The notes under the pieces were generated by a model, which saw only the letters and a list, made by a program, of their open reading frames with translations, did not search any database and was not told the DNA's origin. The position numbers and the translations under genes were made by a program. A DNA stretch of 14,180 nucleotides from an uncultured Collinsella sp. (lineage in GTDB: Bacteria; Actinomycetota; Coriobacteriia; Coriobacteriales; Coriobacteriaceae). Where the stretch lies: positions 1-14,180 of the forward strand of contig CAUEQX010000038.1 in NCBI GenBank assembly GCA_959020035.1. The letters are read 5' to 3'. Shown here one piece after another: positions 5,677-11,889 of this stretch (its first letter is position 1; the number at the start of each line of letters is the position of its first letter).

Positions 5677-6699
5677 ATGGCGCAGATGAGAATCAAGGAC
5701 ATTGCCGCCGAGGCGGGCGTGAGCCCGGCCACGGTCTCGCGCTATCTCAACAACCGCCCCGGGCAAATGACCGAGGAAACCCGTGCTCGCATCGCCGAGG
5801 TCATCGAGCGCACCGGCTATCGCCCGCGTGCCGCCGCGCGCAATCTACGCAGCTCGCGCACCAACCTCATCGGCGTGATCCTGGCCGACATCGCCAACCC
5901 GTTCTCGAGCGCCATGCTCGAAGGGCTTTCAGCCAGCGCCGCCGCGCGCGGCTGCTCGCTCATGACGGCCATTAGCGGCAACGACCCCGCAAAGGAAGCA
6001 GAGTCGCTCACCAGGCTTATCGACGCTGGCGTGGACGGTCTGGTCGTCAATACCTGCGGAGGCAATGACGAGGCGATCGCCGCGGCCGCGGGGCGCCTGC
6101 CCGTTGTGCTGCTCGACCGCGATGTTGCCGACGGCGGTGTTGACTTGGTGACATCTAACAACCGCGAGCTGGTTGCCGGCCTGGTAGACGCCTTGGCTGC
6201 TGCGGGCAGCGAGCGCTTGTGCCTGCTCACCGAGGCAAGCGACGACAGCCCCGTCCGTCGCGAGCGCGCCGAGGCCTTTGTCGAAGAGCTTTCGCGCCGC
6301 GGCCTTGCGGGCGAGGTCGTCACCTTGGCCGACGGGGGCGCCGCGGGCGTCGGTCGCTTGGACGAGACCATCCGCGGCTATGCGGGTAAAAGGCTCGGCC
6401 TTATCGCCGTCAACGGCCTGGTCTTCTTGCGTTTGACCGAGGCGCTGGCGCAGCTTGGTCCCTCGCTGCCGGCGGGGCTCAAGATCGCGACGTTTGACGA
6501 CTACCCTTGGAACCATGTGCTCTTTGGCGGCGTCACCACGGCCGCGCAGGATACCCTCACCATTGCCGAGCGCGTGGTCGAGCGTCTGTCCGAGCGCATC
6601 GACGTCGTTACCACCACCGTGGGCGAGGCCGCAAAGCTGGCGCCTAAACGCATTGAGATCCCCGGTCACATCGAACACCGCGCCTCGACCTCGCGCTAG
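5677..6699 (+). CDS. LacI-family transcriptional regulator (KdgR-like)
   Basis: The product (340 aa) is of normal length for LacI/GalR regulators. The N-terminal helix-turn-helix (residues about 4-25, RIKDIAAEAGVSPATVSRYL) and hinge helix (YRPRAAARNLRS) bind DNA; a periplasmic-binding-protein-like sensor domain follows (LIGVILADIANPFSSAMLEG, SLTRLIDAGVDGLVVN, VVLLDRD, VTSNNRELV). The FDDYPW and TTAAQDT segments near residues 275-295 recall the KdgR branch, which senses sugar acids, but the ligand is inference. The start is set by GGGG six bases upstream; an ATG three codons later is badly spaced. It is preceded by the GntR gene on the same strand and followed at once by the toxin-antitoxin promoter. 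No sugar-utilisation genes are adjacent, so its targets probably lie elsewhere. Confidence 0.88.
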   Translation: MAQMRIKDIAAEAGVSPATVSRYLNNRPGQMTEETRARIAEVIERTGYRPRAAARNLRSSRTNLIGVILADIANPFSSAMLEGLSASAAARGCSLMTAISGNDPAKEAESLTRLIDAGVDGLVVNTCGGNDEAIAAAAGRLPVVLLDRDVADGGVDLVTSNNRELVAGLVDALAAAGSERLCLLTEASDDSPVRRERAEAFVEELSRRGLAGEVVTLADGGAAGVGRLDETIRGYAGKRLGLIAVNGLVFLRLTEALAQLGPSLPAGLKIATFDDYPWNHVLFGGVTTAAQDTLTIAERVVERLSERIDVVTTTVGEAAKLAPKRIEIPGHIEHRASTSR

Positions 6700-6700
6700 T

Positions 6701-6732
6701 CTGTATGATAATATATAGACAATGTCATACAG
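6701..6732. promoter_or_regulatory. Promoter with overlapping inverted-repeat operator of the MNT-HEPN module
   Basis: CTGTATGA (6701-6708) and TCATACAG (6725-6732) form an exact 8-bp inverted repeat with a 16-base spacer. TGATAATAT (6706-6714) fits an extended -10, and AT-rich ATATATAG follows. The right arm ends in the ribosome-binding site of the antitoxin gene (AGGAGGT, 6731-6737). Autoregulation by the ribbon-helix-helix domain encoded just downstream is the natural inference. Confidence 0.6.
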
Positions 6733-6741
6733 GAGGTATCC

Positions 6742-7236
6742 ATGGCTGCGTCTGTGCTGAGTGTGCGAGTGGACTCGTCAATTAAAGACTCATTTGCCGA
6801 GCTGTGCGAAGAGCTTGGTATGACTTCGTCTGTTGCGGTCAATATGTTTATGAGGCAGATGCTGCGCGAGCGCTCTCTGCCGTTTGTTCCTTCACTTGGT
6901 AAAAGCTCTGCGAGCGAAAACGTCGCCGCAGACATTTTGGATATTGCTCGGATCGAGTCCGCCGTCCGCGAGGCAGCCAGCACGATTCCCGCCATCAAAA
7001 CCGTGATTCTTTTTGGTTCGTATGCCCGGGGCGAGGCGCATGTCGATAGTGATATTGACTTGCGTCTCGAAGTCGATCGCGAGCAGGGCTTTGGTCTTTT
7101 CGCGTTGTCGGCGTTTGGCGAGGCGGTTCGCAAAGAAACCGGGAGGCAGGTTGACCTTGTCTCTAGTGATCATCTTGATGGCGATCTTGCCGCGGTAATC
7201 GAGCGCGAAGGAGTGATCCTTTATGATCGCGCGTAA
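6742..7236 (+). CDS. Fusion antitoxin: RelB/DinJ-type ribbon-helix-helix domain + MntA-like minimal nucleotidyltransferase
   Basis: The 164-residue protein joins two antitoxin types. Residues about 5-48 match the RelB/DinJ ribbon-helix-helix family: LSVRVDSSIKDSFAELCEEL, the GMTSSVAVNMF turn, and the closing LPF. Residues about 65-164 are a minimal nucleotidyltransferase with GSYARGEAHVDSDIDL, giving the GSx10DxD catalytic signature (G92, S93, D104, D106), and a candidate third acidic residue at D138 (RQVDLVS). In known MntA-HepT systems MntA transfers AMP to a Tyr of the HEPN toxin and neutralises it. Here the added RHH domain would supply DNA binding. A full AGGAGG lies shortly before the ATG, and the gene overlaps the toxin gene by 14 bases. 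It is one uninterrupted frame, so the fusion is not a frameshift artefact. Base composition is lower in GC than in the flanking core genes, consistent with transfer. The partner usual for DinJ (a YafQ/RelE toxin) is absent. Confidence 0.85.
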   Translation: MAASVLSVRVDSSIKDSFAELCEELGMTSSVAVNMFMRQMLRERSLPFVPSLGKSSASENVAADILDIARIESAVREAASTIPAIKTVILFGSYARGEAHVDSDIDLRLEVDREQGFGLFALSAFGEAVRKETGRQVDLVSSDHLDGDLAAVIEREGVILYDRA

Positions 7237-7594
7237 GTCAGACGGTCTCCGCGCCCAAGAGGTTTTGGAGGCCATCTCCGAAACGAACGAGCGCATCAAG
7301 GCTTTTGATATCACCGAGGACCAGTTTCTGCATGCGAATGACGTACGGACGAGGGCGTTGGCGGACTCCCTTTTGATGTGTGCGCTTAGGGTGACGGAAG
7401 AAGCGGGCAAATTGTCGGAACGCTCGCAGCGGCTTCATCCCGAAATCGAATGGCGTGGAATTGTCGGCATGAGAAATTATCTTGCGCATGATTACGGCAA
7501 TGTCGACCGCTCGGTTGTTTGGGATGCGGTGACGATGGAGTTCCCTACGCTGGAACGAGCCTGTAGACAAATTGTCTCCGAATCTGAACGCTAG
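7223..7594 (+). CDS. HEPN-domain RNase toxin, HepT/DUF86 family
   Basis: This 123-residue helical protein carries RNYLAHDY at 84-91, the Rx4-6H HEPN active site (R84, H89) together with the HxY tyrosine (Y91) that MntA AMPylates in characterised HepT toxins. The preceding helices (ADSLLMCALRVTEEAGKLSE) fit the DUF86 pattern. HEPN toxins of this type cleave RNA, tRNA being the target in the studied cases. Translation starts inside the end of the antitoxin gene (14-base overlap); AAGGAG nine bases upstream of the ATG supports the start and suggests coupled expression. All catalytic residues are intact, so the toxin should be active when unmodified. No clear terminator separates it from the glutamine-synthetase-like gene 134 bases downstream. 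Family and pairing are confident; the RNA target is unknown. Confidence 0.87.
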   Translation: MIARKSDGLRAQEVLEAISETNERIKAFDITEDQFLHANDVRTRALADSLLMCALRVTEEAGKLSERSQRLHPEIEWRGIVGMRNYLAHDYGNVDRSVVWDAVTMEFPTLERACRQIVSESER

Positions 7595-7668
7595 CCGCTC
7601 GTTCGCAACTGCCTGTTCGCACACGTTTTTTGAACGCCTGACACGCTTTAACCCTGCGGAAACATTTT

Positions 7669-7692
7669 TCTGCGATAGTATCTGCGATATAG
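7669..7692 (+). promoter_or_regulatory. Candidate promoter/regulatory site of the glutamine-synthetase-like gene
   Basis: TGCGATAGT (7671-7679) reads as an extended -10 (TGnGATAGT) about 50 bases before the start codon. TCTGCGATA occurs twice, at 7669-7677 and 7681-7689, as a direct repeat offset by 12 bases. No good -35 is present at the usual spacing, which fits an activator-dependent or extended -10 promoter. Confidence 0.35.
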
Positions 7693-7728
7693 AACAGTCG
7701 AAACCCGCCCGAAAGAAAGGGGAGCGAC

Positions 7729-9066
7729 ATGAACCAGCAGAACATCGATTACGTACTCCGCTCCGTAGAGCAGCGTGACATCCGCTTTGTGCGTCTGTGG
7801 TTTGTCGACATTCTCGGCCGCCTCAAGAACTTTGCCATTAGCCCCGAGGACCTCGAGGTCGCTTTTGAGGAGGGTATTGGCTTTGACGGCTCCGCCATCG
7901 AGGGCTTTGCCACGCCCGAGGAAGCCGACATGCTCGCATTCCCCGATGCTTCGACCTTCCAGATTCTGCCATGGCGTCCGAGCCATAACGGCGTCGCCCG
8001 CGTGTTCTGCGACGTGTGCACTCCCGATCGCAAGCCGTTTGCCGGCGACCCGCGCGATGCCCTGCGCCGCATGTTCTATAAGGCCGAGAAGGCTGGCTAT
8101 CTGCTTAACGTGGGTGCCGAGCTGGAGTATTACTACTTCCCCGACGAGCACACGCCCGAGCCGCTCGACAACGTGGGCTACTTCGATCTTTCGGTGAGCG
8201 ATGCCGCCCGCGACCTGCGCCGCAACACGGTCCTCACGCTCGAGAAGATGTCCGTGCCCGTGGAGTACACCTTCCACGCCGCCGGTCGCTCGCAGCACGG
8301 CATGAGCCTGCGCCACGCCGAGGCCCTGAGCATGTCCGACGCCATCACCACGGCCAAACTCATCATTAAGCAGCAGGCCTACGAGAGCGGTTGCCACGCC
8401 TCCTTTATGCCCAAGCCGTTGGCGGGCGAGGACGGCAGCGCCATGTTTTTGCATCAGTCGCTGTTCAACCACGACGGCAACAACGTCTTTTGGGGCGAGG
8501 ACGACGAGAAGTACCACCTCTCCGATATCGCCAAGCACTACATGGCCGGCATCTTGGCGCACGCGCGCGAGATCAGCGTCATCACTAACCCCACGGTCAA
8601 CTCGTACAAGCGCATCACCACGGGCGGCGACTCCGTGCCGCAGTACGCCACGTGGGGCCTGCGCAACCGCGCGAGTATGGTCCGCATTCCGGTCTACAAG
8701 CCCGGCAAGCAGCTGTCCACGCGCATCGAGCTTCGCAGCCCCGATCCCATGGCCAACCCGTACCTGGTCAACGCCGTCACGCTGGCGGCTGGTCTGGACG
8801 GCATCGAGCGCAAGCTGGAGCTCCCGCCCGAGGCAACGGCCGAGACGCTCAAGCTCACCGACCGCCAGATGGTCGAGGCCGGCTACACGCCGCTGCCGCG
8901 TTCGCTCAAAGAGGCGCTCGACGTGTTTGAGGACTCGCAGTTTATGAAGGATGCCCTCGGCGAGCATATCCATAGCTTCTTCCTCAAAAAGAAGCGCGAC
9001 GAGTGGCATAAGTTTGAGTCTACGATCACCGAGTGGGAGATCAAGCACTACCTGGCGAACTCCTAA
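7729..9066 (+). CDS. Glutamine synthetase family protein (GSI-alpha size) with altered active site
   Basis: The 445-residue length, the N-terminal beta-grasp and motifs GFDGSAIEGF (near 51-60), MPKPLAGEDGS (ATP region) and RIELRSPDP place it in the type I glutamine synthetase family, which joins ammonia to glutamate with ATP. It lacks the C-terminal adenylylation segment, as expected for the alpha group. Manual alignment to ordinary GSI shows E131, E133 and E334 in place of three metal-ligand Glu residues. The usual HHEVAPGQHE block reads FHAAGRSQHG, so two ligand Glu positions become A184 and G191, and the n2 His in GSGMH becomes F240. The flap GYEAP is GGDSVP. It may thus act on another substrate or sense nitrogen rather than make glutamine. 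GGGGAG seven bases before the ATG sets the start. A GlnR-like regulator follows after 50 bases, probably co-transcribed. Confidence 0.8.
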   Translation: MNQQNIDYVLRSVEQRDIRFVRLWFVDILGRLKNFAISPEDLEVAFEEGIGFDGSAIEGFATPEEADMLAFPDASTFQILPWRPSHNGVARVFCDVCTPDRKPFAGDPRDALRRMFYKAEKAGYLLNVGAELEYYYFPDEHTPEPLDNVGYFDLSVSDAARDLRRNTVLTLEKMSVPVEYTFHAAGRSQHGMSLRHAEALSMSDAITTAKLIIKQQAYESGCHASFMPKPLAGEDGSAMFLHQSLFNHDGNNVFWGEDDEKYHLSDIAKHYMAGILAHAREISVITNPTVNSYKRITTGGDSVPQYATWGLRNRASMVRIPVYKPGKQLSTRIELRSPDPMANPYLVNAVTLAAGLDGIERKLELPPEATAETLKLTDRQMVEAGYTPLPRSLKEALDVFEDSQFMKDALGEHIHSFFLKKKRDEWHKFESTITEWEIKHYLANS

Positions 9067-9116
9067 TCGCGCTGGCTTGTTCCAGTACGATTGAGCTCAT
9101 TTCTTTGGAGGCCGAT

Positions 9117-9779
9117 ATGTCCGAAAAGAGTGCCCTGTTCATGGCGCGCACGACGCGCTTCCACGAGTTTGCCCGCAGTTTGACGACCACCCTGGGTGTC
9201 GAGGTGAGCCTGGCCACGCCCGATTCGCCGACTGCGGCGCACGACTTTGACCTGCTGATCCTCGATTCCGACGGCATCCGCAGCGACCGCATCGATCAGA
9301 TTGCCAAGTGGCTTGACGATCGCGGCGGCGTCCCCATGTTGGTGATCGTCGACGACGAGGCGCTCGGCACCCTGCGCCTGCCCAATCACGCGCATGCCGA
9401 CTTTGTGTGCCCCACGGCGACGCCCAACGAGCTCAAGGCTCGCGCGCAGCGCTTGATGGGCGAGGAGGAGACCGTCACCGCCGACGATGTGCTCAACATC
9501 GATAACCTCGAGATTAACCTGGCTACCTACCAGGTGACGCTCGATAACGAGCCCATTGACCTGACGCTGATGGAGTACTCACTGCTGAGCTTTTTGGCGA
9601 CGCATCCCAACCGTGCCTACAGCCGCGAGGTGCTGCTGCACCGCGTGTGGGGCTTTGAGTACTGCGGCGGCACGCGCACCGTCGACGTGCACATTCGACG
9701 CATCCGCTCCAAGGTGGGTCCGCAGATCGCGGCACACATTACCACCGTCCGCGGCGTGGGCTATCTGTTTAAGGACTAG
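9117..9779 (+). CDS. OmpR-family winged-helix response regulator, GlnR-like orphan
   Basis: The 220-residue protein has a receiver-like N-terminal domain (about 1-115) and a strong OmpR/PhoB winged helix (about 122-218; LTLMEYSLLSFLATHPNRAY, REVLLHRVWGFEYCGGTRTV, DVHIRRIRSKVG, TVRGVGYLF). The receiver has Asp50 in LLILDSD but lacks the acidic pair after strand 1 and the conserved Lys (VCPTATP stands where a KP motif is usual), so normal phosphorylation is doubtful. This degenerate receiver and the EYCGGTRTVDVH block recall actinobacterial GlnR, the global nitrogen regulator, and the upstream glutamine-synthetase-family gene agrees with that role. No histidine kinase is nearby. GGAG six bases before the ATG at 9117 sets the start; the frame is open to 9033, but that would overlap the upstream gene. 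Terminator 9785-9820 follows. Confidence 0.8.
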   Translation: MSEKSALFMARTTRFHEFARSLTTTLGVEVSLATPDSPTAAHDFDLLILDSDGIRSDRIDQIAKWLDDRGGVPMLVIVDDEALGTLRLPNHAHADFVCPTATPNELKARAQRLMGEEETVTADDVLNIDNLEINLATYQVTLDNEPIDLTLMEYSLLSFLATHPNRAYSREVLLHRVWGFEYCGGTRTVDVHIRRIRSKVGPQIAAHITTVRGVGYLFKD

Positions 9780-9784
9780 CTTTT

Positions 9785-9820
9785 CACCACAAAGGGGACA
9801 GGCACCTTTGTGGTGGTTTT
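9785..9820 (+). terminator. Hairpin terminator after the GlnR-like gene
   Basis: CACCACAAAGG (9785-9795) pairs perfectly with CCTTTGTGGTG (9805-9815) around the 9-base loop GGACAGGCA and is followed by GTTTT. It starts six bases after the stop codon. Confidence 0.72.
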
Positions 9821-9934
9821 GCCGCATGCGCGGGTTCCTTTCGGGTCTGCGGCAGAACTTAAGCCTTCCTAAAAGATTGCGTTCTCATACACGTTCGCCC
9901 GCATATTGGGGTACAACTCAACGTGAACAATGAT

Positions 9935-9961
9935 GGCCCGCCACATGTTTGGCGGGCCTTT
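9935..9961 (+). terminator. Hairpin in the leader of htrA (terminator or attenuator)
   Basis: GGCCCGCCA (9935-9943) pairs perfectly with TGGCGGGCC (9950-9958) over a 6-base loop and is followed by TTT. It lies 26 bases before the htrA start codon, after the first terminator. It could be a second stop for upstream transcripts, or an attenuator if the htrA promoter lies in 9870-9920. Confidence 0.5.
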
Positions 9962-9987
9962 GGTTATTAGACGAAAGGATCGCAGCC

Positions 9988-11442
9988 ATGAGCGAGAACG
10001 ATTCCCAGCGTCCCCAGGATGCGGGCAACGCCGGCGAGACCCAACAGCAGCCGCGTGTGCAGGTGGAGTCGACGCCTGCCGACAGCAACATTCCTTACGT
10101 GCAGGCTTACGACACACAGACCGGCAAGCCGCTGGGCGGCCAACAGGTCGTGAACAAGCACACGGTGGTCAAGACCAAGACCAAAAAGCTGCCGATCTTT
10201 ATTACGGCACTCGCCGGCTGTGCCTGCGGAGCCCTGCTGGTCATTGCGCTCATTATGAGCGGCACGCTCGATATCGGTGGCGGAAAGAATGCCGTGACGG
10301 CGGGTGCTTCGGGTTCATCGACGCAAAAGATTACGATTGATTCCGAGGACACCACGCTGGCCGAGGCCGTTTCTGCTAAGGCCCTGCCCTCCGTGGTTTC
10401 CATTACCGCCACTTCGAGCGGCAGCCAGAATGGCTCGCTTTCGCAGTCTGCCGACGAGTCGGACAGCTCGGGCAGCGTCGGCTCGGGCGTGGTGCTCGAT
10501 ACCGAGGGTCACATCCTCACCAACAACCACGTGGTCGATGGCTATGACCAGTACGTGGTTACCATGGACGACGGAACCACGTACGAGGCCGAGTTCGTGG
10601 GCAACGACGCCTCGAGCGACCTGGCCGTCATCAAGCTCAAGGATGCCGATGCCTCCAAGCTCACGCCGATCGAGATTGGTGATTCCTCCAAGCTCAACGT
10701 GGGCGAGTGGGTCATGGCGATCGGCTCGCCGTTCGGCAACGAGCAGTCCGTCTCCACGGGCATTGTGTCGGCGCTGTATCGCTCCACGGCCATGAGCTCC
10801 ACCAGCGGCAATACCATCTATGCCAACATGATTCAGACCGATGCCGCTATCAACCCGGGCAACTCCGGCGGCGCGCTCGTCAACGACAACGGTGAGCTGG
10901 TGGGTATCAACTCGCTTATCGAGAGCTATTCGGGCTCCAGCTCGGGCGTGGGCTTTGCCATTCCGGTCAACTATGCCAAGAACATTGCCGACCAGATCAT
11001 CGACGGCAAGACGCCGGTGCATCCGTATATGGGCGCCACGCTTTCGAGCGTCAATGCGCTCAATGCCCGTACCAACAAGCTGAGCACCGACAGCGGCGCC
11101 TACGTGGCAAGCGTCGTCGAGGACGGTCCCGCCGCCAAGGCCGGCATCCAAGAAGGTGACGTCATCACCAAGCTGGGTGACGACGAGATCACGAGCGCCG
11201 ATGGCTTGATCATCGCACTGCGCAGCCACGAGGTGGGCGAGAAGGTCGAGATCACGCTTATGCGCGGCAAGGAAGAGAAGAAGGTCACCGTCGAGCTGGG
11301 CTCTGACGAGGAGCTGCAGAACCAGCAGCAGGACGACAGTTCGACCGACACCGGCAACGGCGGTATTACCGACGAGCAGCTGCGCCAGTATCTGGAGGAG
11401 CTGCTGGGCCAGCAGGGCCAGGGCTACGGCCAGGGTTACTAA
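9988..11442 (+). CDS. Membrane-anchored HtrA/DegP-like serine protease with PDZ domain
   Basis: The product (484 aa) begins with a hydrophilic, Gln-rich cytoplasmic segment (1-67) and one transmembrane helix (about 68-90, LPIFITALAGCACGALLVIA). An extracytoplasmic trypsin-like domain follows with the full triad: His181 (LTNNHVVDG), Asp211 (SSDLAVIK) and Ser293 (GNSGGAL). A PDZ domain comes next at about 345-440 (YVASVVEDGPAAKAGIQEGD). The C-terminal tail is Gln/Asp/Gly-rich and ends GQGYGQGY. HtrA proteases of this topology degrade or refold damaged envelope proteins. The start is ATG 9988, with AAAGGA eight bases upstream; an upstream in-frame ATG at 9949 lies inside the leader hairpin and is less likely. 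The gene stands alone between hairpins at 9935 and 11469. Identification is firm; whether it corresponds to HtrA, HtrB or DegP of other species is not resolved. Confidence 0.92.
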   Translation: MSENDSQRPQDAGNAGETQQQPRVQVESTPADSNIPYVQAYDTQTGKPLGGQQVVNKHTVVKTKTKKLPIFITALAGCACGALLVIALIMSGTLDIGGGKNAVTAGASGSSTQKITIDSEDTTLAEAVSAKALPSVVSITATSSGSQNGSLSQSADESDSSGSVGSGVVLDTEGHILTNNHVVDGYDQYVVTMDDGTTYEAEFVGNDASSDLAVIKLKDADASKLTPIEIGDSSKLNVGEWVMAIGSPFGNEQSVSTGIVSALYRSTAMSSTSGNTIYANMIQTDAAINPGNSGGALVNDNGELVGINSLIESYSGSSSGVGFAIPVNYAKNIADQIIDGKTPVHPYMGATLSSVNALNARTNKLSTDSGAYVASVVEDGPAAKAGIQEGDVITKLGDDEITSADGLIIALRSHEVGEKVEITLMRGKEEKKVTVELGSDEELQNQQQDDSSTDTGNGGITDEQLRQYLEELLGQQGQGYGQGY

Positions 11443-11468
11443 CGAGCCGTATCGCACATACCGATGCC

Positions 11469-11504
11469 AGAGGGGCTGTCCCATCAACGCGGGACAGCCC
11501 CTCT
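11469..11504 (+). terminator. Strong hairpin after htrA
   Basis: A perfect 14-bp stem (11469-11482 with 11491-11504, AGAGGGGCTGTCCC and its complement) closes an 8-base loop. It lies 26 bases after the htrA stop. The following CTACTTATT is only weakly T-rich, so termination may be incomplete. Confidence 0.7.
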
Positions 11505-11579
11505 CTACTTATTGATCCGTTGGGGACGGAGGAAAACGGATCGCTTGGGGCTGACAAGAGGCCTGGTCCGGAATGGTCT

Positions 11580-11780
11580 GGACAGTTAGTTCAGATACGT
11601 ATAAATCTGGGGCAGCTTGGGATGCGTTTTGAGCAATTTTTGATTGGGATGGGGCTCGAATGGGTGTTTGGAAGGGAGAGCGGGACGTTTACATGGTCTC
11701 GAGGAGCCCAAATTAGTTGAAACAGGGGTGTTCGTGCCTGATTCAGCTCTAGGATTTATACGTATCTGAACTAACTGTCC
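11580..11780. mobile_element. 201-bp MITE-like element with perfect 28-bp terminal inverted repeats
   Basis: The left end (11580-11607, starting GGACAGTTAGTTCAGATACG) and right end (11753-11780) are exact reverse complements over 28 bases. The 145-bp interior is purine-rich and codes for nothing recognisable; it contains a smaller imperfect inverted repeat (GGGCTCGA near 11655 with TCGAGGAGCCC near 11700-11709). No target-site duplication is evident. The size and perfect ends suit a miniature inverted-repeat transposable element that is recent or under selection; a long-stem structured RNA is the alternative. It occupies most of the 447-base gap between htrA and ligA. Confidence 0.6.
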
Positions 11781-11835
11781 ACTCCAGTCTGGCGGCTGCC
11801 GATTCGGTGCGGTTCGAGACCGCTATTCGGCCTCA

Positions 11836-11859
11836 TTGCGACCGGTGGTACTCTAGTAT
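11836..11859 (+). promoter_or_regulatory. Possible ligA promoter region
   Basis: TAGTAT (11854-11859) lies 36 bases before the ligA start and TTGCGA (11836-11841) upstream of it, but the 12-base spacing is too short for a standard pair. TAGTAT also occurs in the promoter regions at 4811 and 7676, so the -10 part may be real. Confidence 0.3.
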
Positions 11860-11889
11860 CCGTTTGAAATCGAGCGAAGGAGTGCCGCT

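Noticed and set aside
7648..9048. 466-codon open frame on the minus strand
   Set aside because: Antisense to the glutamine-synthetase-family gene, with a low-complexity composition typical of shadow frames.
11520..11720. 66-codon plus-strand frame within the MITE-like element
   Set aside because: It crosses the left terminal inverted repeat, has no convincing start signal and resembles no protein family.
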